A stretch of 64,000 nt of DNA from Meghimatium bilineatum (GCA_034231615.1 CM067317.1:46309876-46373875); one strand, 5' to 3'; positions 33,960 to 45,995 are shown, numbered from the stretch's first letter. Numbers and translations are program-made. Notes: generated by a model not told the origin, from the sequence alone.

Positions 33960-35590
33960 CATCACAAGCACCAAAAATATGGAAACGATTGCGCGGAATC
34001 AATAATGAAAACGTCGGAATCGCTTGTGTTTGCAGCATCTTCATGTTCTACTAAGACGAATGAACAAGTGGAAAATAGTTGGCCGCCCTGTTGGACAATG
34101 GAACAAACGAGTGATTTCTGGGAAAGAAACGTTTGGTTACTAACAAAGGATGGCAAATTATGTTGCATTGCATGTAGCAAAATTCAAACACTTGGAACGG
34201 AGGCTAAAATGGGATCTAAGATTTTAAAGGAATAGGCAAACAGTGAAGTAACATATTTTGGCAAAACTCACGAACTGCAGTTCACATCTTTACGAATACA
34301 AATATTGAAACATAAAGCAAACGATGGCCACACACTCATAACAATATTAGAAGACGCGAAGAAAAAGACACTTGAAACGGTACCCCTAAAATTTCAATCA
34401 CTCCAAAAAGAAACAACTAAAAAGGTATTTCACAAAATCTATAAAATTGCACACAAAAATCAGGCATTCAAAATTTTGAAATGAAAATTAATCTGCAAGA
34501 ACTTAACGGCGTTGATATGGGACGGATACTTCGCTCTACAAATGATTGCGTTACCATTATAAATCAAAGCAAGAAGCTGAAAACTAAATATAACAATCAG
34601 GCGATAACAATCAGTCAGAAAATCTACATTATTTTGTATATTCGCGCAATAATTTCAGGTTATGAAATGATCAGACTAGTTAATTTATTTATTGACTTAG
34701 CTGAACTAGAAGATGTACCACCCGCCGGAATCTTCTCCGCTTTGATTAGATGTCTTCATTCTATTGGATTGACAGAACAATGCCTGAATGAATGTTTACT
34801 TTATGTTGCTTGTGATGGTACAGCGGTAATGTTGGATTCTCGTAGTAAAATAAAGTTACTAAAAGATAAATTTCCATCAGTAATTGTTTGATACTGTGCT
34901 ACGCATAATCTGGAATTATCTGTCCACGATGATGATAACAAAATTTCTGGAATTGATAGATTCAAATCGTGTATTGACACGTTTTTTTAAAATAATGCAT
35001 CGACCAAAGAATAATCGCGAACTCCATGTATGTGCCAGTTCACTGGAAGCGCAGTTGTAGAAAATTGAACGAATATTAAGCATTAGTTGGGTAACATCCA
35101 GCTTTCGCTCAGTATCTGCAGTTTGACAGGATTATAAAGACTTAGTTTGTCATTTTAGAAATGCTAAAGATGATAATTTCAGAGATTTAAAAAAAATAGG
35201 TGCACATATCAGGGATTGATGAAGAAGATTGCTACTGTGGAGTTTATTCTAGACTTAAGATCGATGTGTGATGCACTTCAAGAGCTTTCTGAACTAAGCC
35301 AGATATCGCAAGAACGAAACATAAATTCAAATGTTGCCAATAAAGCAATTACGCGCACTATACATTTGTTTGTAGAGAGGCTGTTATAACCCGGACAGTA
35401 CTGCCAGAAAGCTGTACAAGTTGCCAAGTCTCAAATTTTCCAAGGAATTCCTATTTACAATAGAGATAGAAAAGATGATCACCTAATGTGTCTTGTTCCC
35501 ATGACAGCTTGTTGGCTTCACTAAAACAACGACGGCTTTTTTGGGCACCAGGCAGCAACAGATTAAAATGCAAGGAAAGAAATAGAAATA
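33960..35590 (+). mobile_element. Decayed hAT-type transposase (KIAA1586-like)
   Basis: Frames in order: 34005-34235 with TSDFWERNVWLLTKDGKLCC and IACSKIQTLGTEAKMGSKIL (N-terminal zinc-finger-like region). 34240-34480 frameshifted with ILEDAKKKTLETV and KIYKIAHKNQAF. 34481-34891 with INLQELNGVDMGRILRSTN, AIISGYEMIRLVNLFIDLAE, SALIRCLHSIGLTEQCLNE and VACDGTAVMLDSRSK (hAT catalytic-core style). Then, with stops, HNLELSVHDDDNKISGIDRF and ALQELSELSQISQERNINSN to about 35400. The order matches KIAA1586-like, transposase-derived proteins. Many stops and shifts make it inactive. Confidence 0.8.
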
Positions 35591-36720
35591 TTGAACTTTA
35601 TAAAGGCACGGATAAATTATTATATTATTTTAATATACCATTATTACACCTTTTAAATACACCTTTATTATAAACTTAGTTAAAGTAAGCATTATATTAG
35701 TGCATTTATGCTGGTATTTATGTGTGTCTGTATGTATGTCTGTAGTGGAGGTTGTGAGGCCAATATATATATGGGAAGGTTTGAGTGGTTCTTTTTGTTG
35801 CTAGTTCTCATACTCAACACTAACCTCAAACTTATTAGCAGTCTCTTATGACATGCATGGCAGATCAGAGTGTTAATATTCTTCGCTCCTCCTTCTGACA
35901 CTGTCAACACACGAAATAATTGAACCCTTCCTCTTTAGATAACGTAACCTCATAATTAACGCTACGGAGAATACACAACAAACCACACCGCCGCCCGTTT
36001 TATATTATGACAGTAGAACTATAAGAAAATTATTTGATTACTCAAAATGTTTCATACGTAAGCTTGGGGGTTTTTTTTTGGTGTAAAACTCCATATGTAC
36101 AAAGTATGACGGCTATATGGGGGGGGGGGGGGGGAGGTGGTGACCATTCATGTTAATGTATTGACCATCCACTTCTGTAAACACCGTATACCCACCTTTT
36201 TTCCCTGTGTGTGTATATTTATATATATATATATATCCCACCTGTGTTAAAATTATATTCCTTACAACTCTCCCACCTGTGTTAAAATGAATAAATGGTA
36301 GAAGTTTCTCTGGCAAAGAACGCTGCAATAAAAGCGAGCACAGAGTTCAAAAGAAACAATAGATTAATGTTTTTGAGATTGTTGAATAGTTCAATGTCAG
36401 ATGAATAACTTCTAAATCCATAAATGTGATCAATAAATGTCCAGTAAATCCAAGGTGGAGAAAGTGAACAATGTATAACCCAAGTATGTAATTGTTGAGC
36501 ACTGTGAACATTCTGCAGTTATGTTGAATGGTGTACAGGATTATTGATTTATTTAAGATCAAAACTTGCAAAATGAAATGTCTGAAGAAGGCCATTGGAA
36601 TCACCAGACTCAACCAAAATACGCAATGATAACATGAGAAATATAATAGATATAACAGCATGCATAGAATATATATAGAAACATCAGATAAAATAGTTTG
36701 GACAATGGAGGGAGGGGGTT
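35591..36720. other. Simple repeats, a family D piece and unassigned sequence
   Basis: 35815-35905 matches the 3' part of the family D repeat (gtctcttatgacatgcatgg; attcttcgctcc). 36120-36135 is a G-run, 36217-36233 a (TA)n run, and a 36-bp word starting cccacctgtgttaaaat occurs twice (36237 and 36271). No gene seen. Confidence 0.55.
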
Positions 36721-37830
36721 TAAATTTCAGTAATTATTACTAATACGGACGTTTTTATAAGAATTGTCTATTGCCATAACGTCCACACTTGCCGCTGAGC
36801 GTAGAGGTTTGTACAGAAGATGTAGACTGTGTTCCAGAGCCAGGTATGTTGCTATGGTTGTATTGTAGTCATGTTTATTCAGGATGGTCTTGATGTTGTC
36901 TATCTTTTCATTGGTCTGCCCTTGGCTTTTTATCATTAGTTAAATCTTGTTATACGCTCTAATGGGGCCGTTCATCCTCATAAGACGTCCAAACAATTTT
37001 ATCGGTTGTTTCTCTATATACTTGATTCACTATGTTATACTTAGTATCCGTCTGATGTTCTAATTGCGCACCTTGTCGAATCTGATGACTCAAATAGTCT
37101 TACTTAGACATTTCGCATGTTTCGATCTTTCTCTTATGTGTAGGTGTTAGTTGCCAAGTCTGGCATTGGTAGCATAGTGTTGGCACAAAGATGCTCTTAC
37201 TAATGTGTAGGTGTTAGTTGCCAAATCTGACATTGGTAGCATAGTGTTGGCACAAAGATGCTCTTACTAATGTGTAGGTGTTAGTTGCCAAATCTGACAT
37301 TGGTAGCATAGTGTTGGCACAAAGATGTTCTTACTTATGTGTAGGTGTTAGTTGCCGAGTCTGACATTGGTAGCATAGTGTTGACACAAAGATGCTCTTA
37401 CTTATGAGTTTCTTTACTTCCATGGTTTTTTTTTTGGTGCCTTAGCAATAGTGACATCTGGTATATCACAATATTTTCATTTTGACATCTTGTTTCTATC
37501 TCTCAATTGACTCGTCCGTCTTCTGTGAAGATACTTCGTAGGTGCTTGAACTCTTTGACTTGTATTATTTTTGTGTTCTCTATTTAAATGTTTAAATGCA
37601 CTGTTGATCTCGTTATTTGCATAGTTTCGGCTTTTTTGTCTATTGATCAGCATGTTGTATTTATTGCATATTCTTGATAGTGAGTTGATGTGAGTTTGCA
37701 GTTTTTCTTCGTCATCATACATGATGTTTTTATCGTCAGCGAAAAGCAGTTTATTGAGTTTGTTTTTACGTTGTTCATTCTCTGTTGTTTCATAAATCAG
37801 AAGTTGTATAAGAATACGCATATAAATTCT
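36720..37830 (-). mobile_element. RTE-like LINE, minus strand, with internal tandem amplification
   Basis: 37821-37477 minus: NKLNKLLFADDKNIMYDDEE (RT catalytic box as FADD) and LQTHINSLSRICNKYNMLIN, leading to a broken QRVQAPTKYL segment. 37137-37404 is a 67-bp unit repeated four times within the coding region. 36936-36727 minus: KIDNIKTILNKHDYNTTIAT and YLALEHSLHLLYKPL (C-terminal region, compare 31418-31663). Inactive. Confidence 0.8.
37137..37404. repeat. 67-bp tandem repeat, exactly 4 copies, inside a LINE
   Basis: Unit tgtgtaggtgttagttgcca, agtctggcattggtagcata, gtgttggcacaaagatgctc, ttactaa. On the minus strand one copy encodes SIFVPTLCYQCQTWQL, the YGCETW motif of a LINE. The related element at 30.9-31.0 kb has this stretch once. 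As 67 is not divisible by 3 the amplification destroys the frame. Confidence 0.93.
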
Positions 37831-37849
37831 ACTACATATGACTGTATGT

Positions 37850-38345
37850 AAAAATAAGATGACAGCTATGGTGATGGAAAAGATCTAAAGATAGTAAGAA
37901 ACATGTATTGGAAACAAACAGCTGTGTCGAGGGTTGACGGTAATGTAGGAGAATTTCAAAAGATAGAGATGGGCATCAGACAAGAATGTGTAATGTCACC
38001 AGATCTTTTCTTTCTGTATACAGAGGATATTATATGAAACTTAGAAAACATGCTAGGAATAGCAGTTGGAGGTTACAAAATCTGAATAATCTAAGATATG
38101 CTGACGATACAGTTCTGATTGCAGGGAGAGAACAAGAAATTTAAACCTTGTTAGACATGGTAGTAAAAAGAAGTGAAAACAAAGCTCTCAGTCTAAACCA
38201 GAAGAAACCAGAAGTAATGGCTGTTTCAAGAAATACACACCGCCACAATACAGCATTTCTATCTATGATTCAACATTAAATCATGGGGATAATGTCAAGT
38301 ATCTTGGCATCATTTTAACATCAGATAGCAGGTGCTCCAATGAGT
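37850..38345 (+). mobile_element. RTE-like LINE RT fragment, plus strand
   Basis: Plus translation: GKDLKIVRNMYWKQTAVSRV, IEMGIRQECVMSPDLFFLYT (motif B), NNLRYADDTVLIAGREQE (motif C, YADD intact), then NKALSLNQKKPEVMAVSRN. The opposite LINE at 36.7-37.8 kb abuts it head to head. Both ends are truncated. Confidence 0.85.
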
Positions 38346-38999
38346 AACAGTAATTGCAGTAAGAGTAACTGTAACAATGAAACAGTAACCCTATGATTTT
38401 TTTTAATTGATAGAACAAGGGGATCTCATCCAAATTTCTCGTTTTTGTATATAGGAAACAATAATTTTTAAAAATATTTTAGACAGATGCATACAATTAA
38501 AAAAAGACCACACTAATTGGTAAATGCAAGTTTAACGTGAAAGTACATCAGGAATAGATTTCTCAACTTTGTTTTGACACAATAATTAATTAAAACAAAT
38601 ATGTTGACAACTGTGTATATTATCTCCCCTTCATTGCAAACGTAAAACCACCTTCTATAAAGTGAAAACCACCTTTTATAAAGTGGGAAGTTCTCTGTTT
38701 ACTGTGACTAAATTATGTTTTATTAATGAAGCATTATGTTTAGTCAGTGTGACTATCTAAGACACATTAGTCAAGTTTTCTTCCAGTAAACAGAGCCCTA
38801 TTTCTATCTCGTGAGCACAGTTCACGAAAGTAAGAGTGCTCTTAAGATGTCAACATTAGGACTAGTAAGAAAACCCAAAACACAAACAATGTGTGGTGTG
38901 TACTGTGATATGTGGTTTAAATCAGTGGTTTAGATCAGTGGTGCCAATGTGGTGTAGAAAAATCAAGCAAAGTTAGTGGTACTGTTATTGTTGTCTACC
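38346..38999. other. Unassigned sequence
   Basis: No gene found. Two near-copies of aaaaccaccttctataaagt (38645 and 38668) form a short direct repeat. Confidence 0.45.
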
Positions 39000-39230
39000 A
39001 TGCACATCGTAAAATGTGACTAAGAAGGTTTTGGGAGGTTGAGTTGGCTCTCCTATTCAATAGAGGATCATGTTATCCTGAAGTCATGCTGAATAGGGTG
39101 TGTCAGATCGAAAGGCGCAGATATCGCAACCACGATTTAAATTATGACATACCACATTCCATTCTCCGGATTACATCCTGATAACATACAGGAGTTTGAG
39201 GACGAATGCATAAAAAGAAGAAGCAGATAA
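39000..39230 (-). repeat. Dispersed family D repeat, inverted copy
   Basis: ctaagaaggttttgggaggt, gtgtcagatcgaaaggcgca, cattccattctccggattac and aggagtttgaggacgaatgc match the reverse complement of 1945-2215. It is followed by aagaagaagcagataaa. Confidence 0.8.
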
Positions 39231-39444
39231 AGATCAGTGGTTCTCAAAATGTAATTAGGTTCACGTTTGGGGCTATATATTTGAAGGGAGGGGGATAATT
39301 TCACCAAAAAATGAAACTATGGCGCAGATTCTTCCAGATCTGTGACATAAATATTAGTTTTTGAATGATGCTATTATTTTACAAAACGGCCCACTATATC
39401 ACAGCACAAAGGGGAAACGATGGCTATCTGAAACATCTCTGGCG

Positions 39445-39695
39445 GAAAGCTCTACTGCACTGTCTAACTGCTGCACTAACTACTTCACTGTCTAACTATT
39501 GCACTGTCTAACTGCTGCACTAACTACTTCACTGTCTAACTATTGCACTGTCTAACTGCTGCACTAACTACTTCACTGTCTAACTATTGCACTGTCTAAC
39601 TGCTGCACTGTCTAACTGATGCACTGTCTAACTGCTGCACTGTCTAACTGCTGCACTGTCTAACTGCTGCACTGTCTAACTGCTGCACTGGAGCT
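39445..39695. repeat. 16-bp minisatellite with 48-bp higher order
   Basis: The basic unit is ctgctgcactgtctaa (with taacta variants). In the left half, triplets of units (including ctgcactaactacttcac) repeat as a roughly 60-bp block, and the right half is plain 16-mers. Confidence 0.88.
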
Positions 39696-40200
39696 GTTAT
39701 TTGAACAGTTCATTTCTTTGATGAAATCCATATCAGGATCTGACCTGCTGAAAACGAGGAAGAAGGAGAAAAGAATTATGCGATGCATAAGATATACGAC
39801 AGTAATAATCCTTGAGGAAAGATGACAAGCTTTTTTCTCTGGTCTATTGGAATTAATCTCTAGTGCCGGGAACAACACATCGGCTGGAAATACGAGGGCT
39901 GGGGCAACACAGTGCAATATAAGGAAAAACGGATTTAGATACAAATGTTATCAATATGTATACGCACGACATACTAGCGAATAGACGCAAAGACATACGA
40001 CGTTTCGAATAAGAAACCATCATCAGGACAAACGATAGCTGACTAACAATGAATAGAAACACACGTATGACGAAATGGGAGGCAAGGGATGATGAAAGTG
40101 GGAGAGAAAGAAGTAAAGCACAAGTGGGTATTAAGGGAGTGATATTACGGACGATGTGATCAACCCTGGTAACAGGAGATAAAAAGGACATTGAGATCTG
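39696..40200 (-). mobile_element. Possible Penelope-like element 5' region
   Basis: The minus-strand word cctgatgatggtttcttatt with cgaaacgtcgtatgtc (about 39990-40030), followed by LPLSSSLASHFVIRVFLF-type translation and an AT-rich leader, resembles leaders of Penelope-like or similar dispersed elements that I have seen repeated in invertebrate genomes. No RT or GIY-YIG domain is present. The call rests on this motif only. Confidence 0.3.
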
Positions 40201-40264
40201 GTCAACAAGACATAGATGCTTTCCATCTTAGTTCTCACTCTGGATAATTGAGTCTGCGTTTTTT

Positions 40265-40495
40265 CTCAAACTCCTGCAGAATAGCAGGGTGTAGTTCGTA
40301 ATGCGTTTTGTCATTGTTCACAACATTGATGCGAGATCTTCGCTTTTGACCTAACACATTCGACTTTATAATGGCACTGTATCATTGTGACCTTATATAG
40401 AAGGAGGCAGCCAACTCCACCATATAACCTCCTTAGTCGTTTCTGAAAATAAACATGGAAAGCAAACAGTATTGCTATTATTTGTTCCCCTCTCA
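40265..40495 (+). repeat. Dispersed family D repeat, plus copy
   Basis: ctcctgcagaatagcagggt, ggcagccaactccaccatat, aacctccttagtcgtttctg and cagtattgctattatttgtt match 1945-2215 in the same orientation. Confidence 0.8.
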
Positions 40496-40499
40496 AGAT

Positions 40500-41639
40500 T
40501 TAAAAAAAACCACTAATGGTGTATGACTTTTTAAAAACAATTTGTGTTGCCTAGTGCTTTTGACGGAACGAGTTGGTGGCACTTGCCTAAACACAATACG
40601 TGTTAAATGGTGGTTATTTTATTCATCTATCATTCAGGGCAATATACCGCTAATTTTCCCAAACAACTTGCATATCATATATTAATAAAAGAAAAGTGTG
40701 AAAACCAGAATACTAGTTTCATTAGTTATTATAAAGATAAAGAATGCAACAGATCGCATGTAACCCATGTCTGCTGAAAGACACCAGTACAAATAGAAAT
40801 GACCGGAATATACCGATGTGGTATCAAAAATTCCCCATTACACATTGTTTACTACACTGTATAATCTTGTCTCTCAATTAGTTGTGTGGACTATTTGAAA
40901 ATAATCCATCTGATGTCACATTATTTAACCATTACAGTGATTTTAATTGGTCACTTTTGTATACATTGTGTCGACAGCCAATGACAAATCAACGTCAAGT
41001 AAAGTCATTTAGAAGAATGAGTTCACGTGACTGTATTTGACGAGAGACACGGTACAGTAAGTCGATATGACCTAGCAAAAGACAATCTCATAAAACGTTT
41101 ACAAACAAAAATGTAATAGTCATGATTGAATGATTGTCCAAACAAATGTCAAGTGTTTTGTTTTTGCGAAAACTAATTGTACTTGAATTAAACTCACAAC
41201 ATAAAAACATGACTCTTTTTGGAACTTGACGTTTTAAAAAGATAAAAACGTGATTGCAATGCAAAAATAGGATAAAAACTGAGGCTCTGTATGGAAAAAT
41301 AATTTTGTGCAATATATTTTGAGGCTCTGTCTAGGATAGCAGGGCTATAGAGAGTGGACATTTCCATTATTCATTAAGGGTCATAACCCCGCAGATACTA
41401 TCAGATAAGGGGATGTAATACATGTGAAATGTATTAATATGTGCAAATGTATTAATAAATCATAAGAACACACATATTTTGATCTGATCATGTGGTAATA
41501 TAATTTAAATAAACTCTCATTTATTTTGAGTGATTCTATGTAACTCTTCACCGTTCTACTATTTATAAAAACGTTTTTTTGAAAGCAATATGCACGACAT
41601 TCTTTCCTAACTGTTGACATGGTGAACAAAAGTGTGGCA
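40500..41639. other. Unique AT-rich sequence with promoter-like words, no gene
   Basis: No coding signature. Around 40935-41050 there are an inverted CCAAT word (ttaattggtcac), a direct one (cagccaatgacaaatca) and a CACGTG E-box (gttcacgtgactg) within 110 bp. That spacing is suggestive of a promoter, but no transcript is visible downstream. Confidence 0.3.
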
Positions 41640-42055
41640 CATAAACTTTTGGATGTTAAGGGATAATGTCCGTATAAGGTTCAAGTTCCCCGCGGAACTA
41701 ATACAAAAGTTGGCTCTTGACTTTGTATGGGAACTAGTGTCAGTAGTCCGTTCACATGTCTTAGACTCCACCGCGGGGTCAAGGTTCAGCCAGTGTCGAG
41801 TCAGCTCGCTCGTCACAGTACCGCTTGGGATCTAGGCTGGTTCCTCCCCATATGACATGTTAAGACAGGACGAAGTCACCGGGGTGAAGTTTTCGGTCGT
41901 ACGGAATGTTAACAGCATAAACGTGCTCAGCTGAGTGGTGAGCTATACTCAGCGTCCGAGTGGCTTTCGATTGCGGCGCCTTCTATGTCATACCGCCTCG
42001 AGAGAGGATTACGGGGGTGTAGGAGAGCTGCGGAGAAAGTGCTTCACTCGACTTT
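41640..42055. other. GC- and CpG-rich island in AT-rich surroundings
   Basis: About 415 bp with many CpG words (ccccgcggaac, caccgcggggtca, cgtccgagtggc, cattgcggcgcc-like, accgcctcgagag), sharply different from both sides. A 67-codon plus frame at 41632-41835 has no recognisable domain. It could be a promoter or CpG island, or the regulatory end of a retroelement. The composition is similar to the repeat pair at 52.1 and 62.1 kb but no shared words were found. Confidence 0.4.
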
Positions 42056-43384
42056 TTTGTCATGAAATAACTTTGTAATTACTTAAATTTTAGTATTATT
42101 TGTATTTACACCCTTACACTTAAACGTATTTTTGATTTAACATTTGGATACTGCTATTTATTGGAAAGAATAAATAAAGTATTTTGATAAAAAGTAGTAA
42201 TGTAGTCTTACAGTTTTTATGGCCATAATTCTTAATTCGTAATTTAAAAGATCTTAATTATCTAATTATAAATTCGTTAACAAAAGAAAATAAATTTAGT
42301 ATTCACGAGGGAAAAAAATGGGATTGCAATTTGTGAGTTTTAAAACGCTTCATTTTTGAGAGAAAATTTACTTTCAACAATAACGCATATTCACAATATA
42401 ACGACATCCACCTGTGTCAGCTGAGTTTAAAAAAAAAATTTTTACTCAAAATATTTTGACTTGATACATTGCTTACTAAAATTGCGGAAATATACATTTG
42501 TTAATGGAACATACGTATTGTAATTGTATGTTTTGAGTGCAAAGATGTGTCCAGGTCTCACCAAGATTGTCTTGGTTTTATAACACTAATTTATATCTCG
42601 CCCTGTTTAGCCTATGTCCCAGTTTCTAGAACAGTTTACAAATACAACAAATGTGTTACGTGCTAAAATCAACACACTTGGTCTCGCTTCGTTCAAACGA
42701 ATAAACACGCTTGGTAACACTAAATGCGGTCGAGCGTGAAGACATTGATCTATTTATACATAGATCAGTGGTCATGAGGTATTTTATGTAGACGTATTAA
42801 TTAATTCACAGTATTATGTGATTGCCATGTGTCTTCTGTCACGGAGATCATCCAATAAATAAATTAAATTTACAACACAGCTGACATGTGTTCTTTGATA
42901 TAATTAAAAAGAAAGAATCTCTTCAAGAATCTGTTTCTAATAAACAAAAATCTGAACGTAGTGATAGATAAACTTAATTTCCAATAGAAATCGTCATTGG
43001 TTGGCGGGTCTGAAAGGGGAGCATTGGGAGAAAACTGTTACCTGTCAAGCATATCGTAAGCAGCAACTAAGAGGAATTTAAGGTGGAGTTTGTTGTCCCA
43101 TAAAAGCCCGTAGATAAGGAGGTTGTAGGGTTGAGATATTCAATTTCCCGTCCTTTAGCAAATCAGAATAGGTCTATGCCTTTTAGCATTAGGTATTTGG
43201 CCAAAATGCGGGTAAAAAGTCTCCCCCCCCCCCCCCGTAGAGATTTTCACAAAAGGAACATCACATGAAGAAGACCTGATACACGAAAACACATGAATGA
43301 CTTTTTAAAAGGGAATTACTCCTCTCCCCTCCCCCTACTTTATAATATATTTATAACACTGGTCTCACCCCACAGTGTCAAATT
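42056..43384. other. Unassigned AT-rich sequence
   Basis: No gene or named repeat. A C-run lies at 43221-43236 and pyrimidine-rich stretches at 43320-43340. Confidence 0.5.
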
Positions 43385-43510
43385 TACCTAGAGGCTATGC
43401 TGAAGTTCGATTTGTCAGTTAAGCTGTCAATTATGGCACAACTTTTATCTGGACTATATCCTGCTGATCTGCAGGAGCTTGAGAATGGATACAGAAGATG
43501 AAACAAGAAG
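43385..43510 (-). repeat. Partial dispersed family D repeat
   Basis: tggactatatcctgctgatc and tgcaggagcttgagaatgga with cagaagatgaaacaagaag match the end of the family D repeat in inverted orientation. It runs into a 33-bp tandem repeat. Confidence 0.6.
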
Positions 43511-43519
43511 TTGAAAAGA

Positions 43520-43646
43520 TGTTTACACCAGAAGGCATCGATCTTGAACAGATGTGTGCACCAGAAGGCATCTATCTTGAACAGATGTGTGCACCAGAAG
43601 GCATCTATCTTGAACAGATGTGTGCACCAGAAGGCATCGATCTTGG
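43520..43646. repeat. 33-bp tandem repeat, 4 copies
   Basis: Unit tgtgcaccagaaggcatcta followed by tcttgaacagatg. It is open in one plus frame as an APEGIYLEQMC 11-mer inside a 71-codon frame (43498-43713) that starts in the family D repeat, so it is most likely not a gene. Confidence 0.9.
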
Positions 43647-43650
43647 TGAA

Positions 43651-43976
43651 GAATGGATTATCTTTTCAAGACTATCTTTGCAATCACTAGAGAGTTCATT
43701 GATAAACATATGAATGTGAATGAATGCTGTGTTCACGGAGTTCATCTCCGAACAATTTCATGACACGGATGTTGTGAGACACAGACGATCAAAATAATCC
43801 ACAATCTGTGGTTCGAATGGACTTTTACCACCAGATCACGTGGAATAACAGTTCACGAAGCCAGTAGAGCCTTCACTAAACAATAAGCAGCCTAACGATG
43901 TGTATGTTTGCTGTAACGCAAGTACACTTGCTAGAAATTGAAGCCTATTTACGCTAAGACGATATCAACATCATCA
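43651..43976. other. Unassigned sequence
   Basis: No gene, repeat or element could be named here. Confidence 0.45.
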
Positions 43977-44330
43977 TCAGGTGCCATGCCGGCTGGCGTA
44001 GGCGACCATGGCTCTCCATATCTCTCTGTCTCCAGTATTATGTATCAAGCTTGTTGTTTCCCTGCCGTGCCATGTTGTCAAACTGTCTAATATATTTTCA
44101 CGTTGTAGCCATCTGTCTCTGTTGCCTTCAATCTTGCCTGTTGTGACTATATTCTCCAAACCTCCTTGTCTCATGAAGTGGTCAAAAATATGAAGATTGT
44201 CCTTTTCTTATATTATTTATTAGGGTCCGTTTCGCATTTGACTCTTTCAACACTTCCACATTAGTTTTTCTGACAGTCCATGATATTCTAAGTCCATGAT
44301 GTCAACATACCTTAACCAAAAGGTTGTAAT
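43977..44330 (-). mobile_element. LINE 3' fragment (family B), minus strand
   Basis: The minus frame 44174-43977 reads GGLENIVTTGKIEGNRDRWL, LDSLTTWHGRETTSLIHN and REIWRAMVAYASRHGT then stop. The 3' tail on the plus strand is catcatcatcagg (43970-43981). Frameshifted upstream sequence continues to about 44330. It is the same family as 8857-9051 and 54509-54995. Confidence 0.85.
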
Positions 44331-45139
44331 CCCTTATCGACCAATCATCAACTAAGGAGACATTTATTCATACACTGTAAATGTCACGTGACTGTGTCTC
44401 CTGTGTACATCGTTATTAGTTTACAGTGTATACGTTTTTGAGTATTCCTGTATTTCTCGGTCGTTGGGTTTTTGTGGTGGGGGGGGGGGGGGGGGGGGGG
44501 TTTAGCGTGAGGATAAAATGGACGATTGATTGAACAGGCCTAAGTCTGACCTATTTATTCGAGTTCTTAATCAGAGTTGGCACGTTCCTTTTTTTTTTTT
44601 ATAAAGTGACATTTCCCCGTAAACATGACAGAAGTTATAACATTACAATAGCCTATTCATTACAGATGAGGAACCGTCTTCACACGAAAGGTCAGCGACA
44701 GTTCCCATTTACCTCATATTCGTCTCCCTGCTATCACACCATACTATAAGCCTATAACCGGGTGTTGTGGCACACGCCCCAAAGGTGGAAGGGGGGGGGG
44801 GGAATTCATTGTTTAGGGGAACACTTGAAAAAAAATATTTGTACTTGAGATTTAGTTGTCCATTATATGTTTTGAAAATTTAGCCTACTTACCTTTTTTT
44901 TTTCTTCTAATAATTTTCTAGTGTTTTCTTCCTAAAACGCAAGTCTTGTGTCATGAACAAGTTATAATTAGGTTTCATTTATTGAATAAGTCATTTTTTG
45001 AATAGACCTATAAAAAATGTAGGACTGGGGGGGGGGGGGGTGGCATCAGAATTTTTGAAAGATTGAGGGTGGGGAAAGGTTTAAAGAAAAGGTTGGGTAA
45101 AACTGCTATACCCTGCCAGGTTCACAGGAGTACCACATG
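44331..45139. other. Homopolymer-rich unassigned sequence
   Basis: G-runs at 44479-44501, 44788-44801 and 45026-45041. A CCAAT word and the E-box tgtcacgtgactgtg lie at 44340-44400. No gene. Confidence 0.5.
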
Positions 45140-45310
45140 GGATGAAACAACACCCAGAGTTCTCCAGCAAATTCTTTCTTCAGCGACGCAGATGAGTGTG
45201 AAAATATCTTGACCTATCCAGCCCTTGATGCTGCCTGTCCATGATTTTCTTAGTCTTCGTCTGCTTCTTCCAACCTCGACTGTTCCCTGTAGTATAGTTT
45301 ATAACGAATA
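45140..45310 (-). mobile_element. LINE 3' relic
   Basis: On the minus strand a broken frame reads YYREQSRLEEADED-NHGQA, like GTVEG-RRRGR-RK-W-DN tails of RTE-like LINEs. A similar relic is at 60570-60715. Short and diverged. Confidence 0.45.
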
Positions 45311-45429
45311 ATCATATCATCACACGTCCAAAAAAAACATCAGAGCCGCAGACAAGTTTTCAGTGAGGAAGGGGATTTACCTATAAAATAATGTGAAAAA
45401 AGGCATTCATCCATTTTTTAATGTAATTC

Positions 45430-45995
45430 CTTCCTTTTTATGAGAAAACTGATGACTTTTTTTATGAGAAAGCTGATGATTTATTTGATGCGAAAGGTGA
45501 CAACTTTTTGTATGCGAAAACTCATGACTTTTTGGATGAGAAAGCTGATGACTTTTTTGGATGAGAAAGCTGATGACTTTTTTAATGAGAAAGGTGATGA
45601 CTTTTTTTAATAAGAAAGCTGATGACTTTTTGATGAGAAAACTGATGACTTTTTTGATGAGAAAGCTGATGACTTTTTTTAATAAGAAAGCTGATGACTT
45701 TTTTTAAATGAGAAAGCTGATAACTTTTTTTAATACGAAAGCTGATGACTTTTTGTATTCGAAAACTGATGACTTTTTTGGATGAAAAAACTGATGACAT
45801 TTTTGATGAGAAAGCTGATGACTTTTTTGATTAGAAAGCTGATGACTTTTTTAAAATGAGAAAGCTGATAACTTTTTTTAATAAGAAAGCTGATGACTTT
45901 TTGTATGCGAAAACTGATGAATTTTTTGATGAGAAAGCTGATGACTTTTTTGGATGAGAAAGCTGATGACATTTTTGATGAGAAAGTTGACCATT
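45430..45995. repeat. About 22-bp minisatellite, about 25 copies
   Basis: Units of gatgagaaagctgatgactt followed by a T-run of variable length. T-run length changes shift the period between 20 and 25 bp. Open frames on the minus strand (KVISFLIKKS type) are repeat artefacts. Confidence 0.92.
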
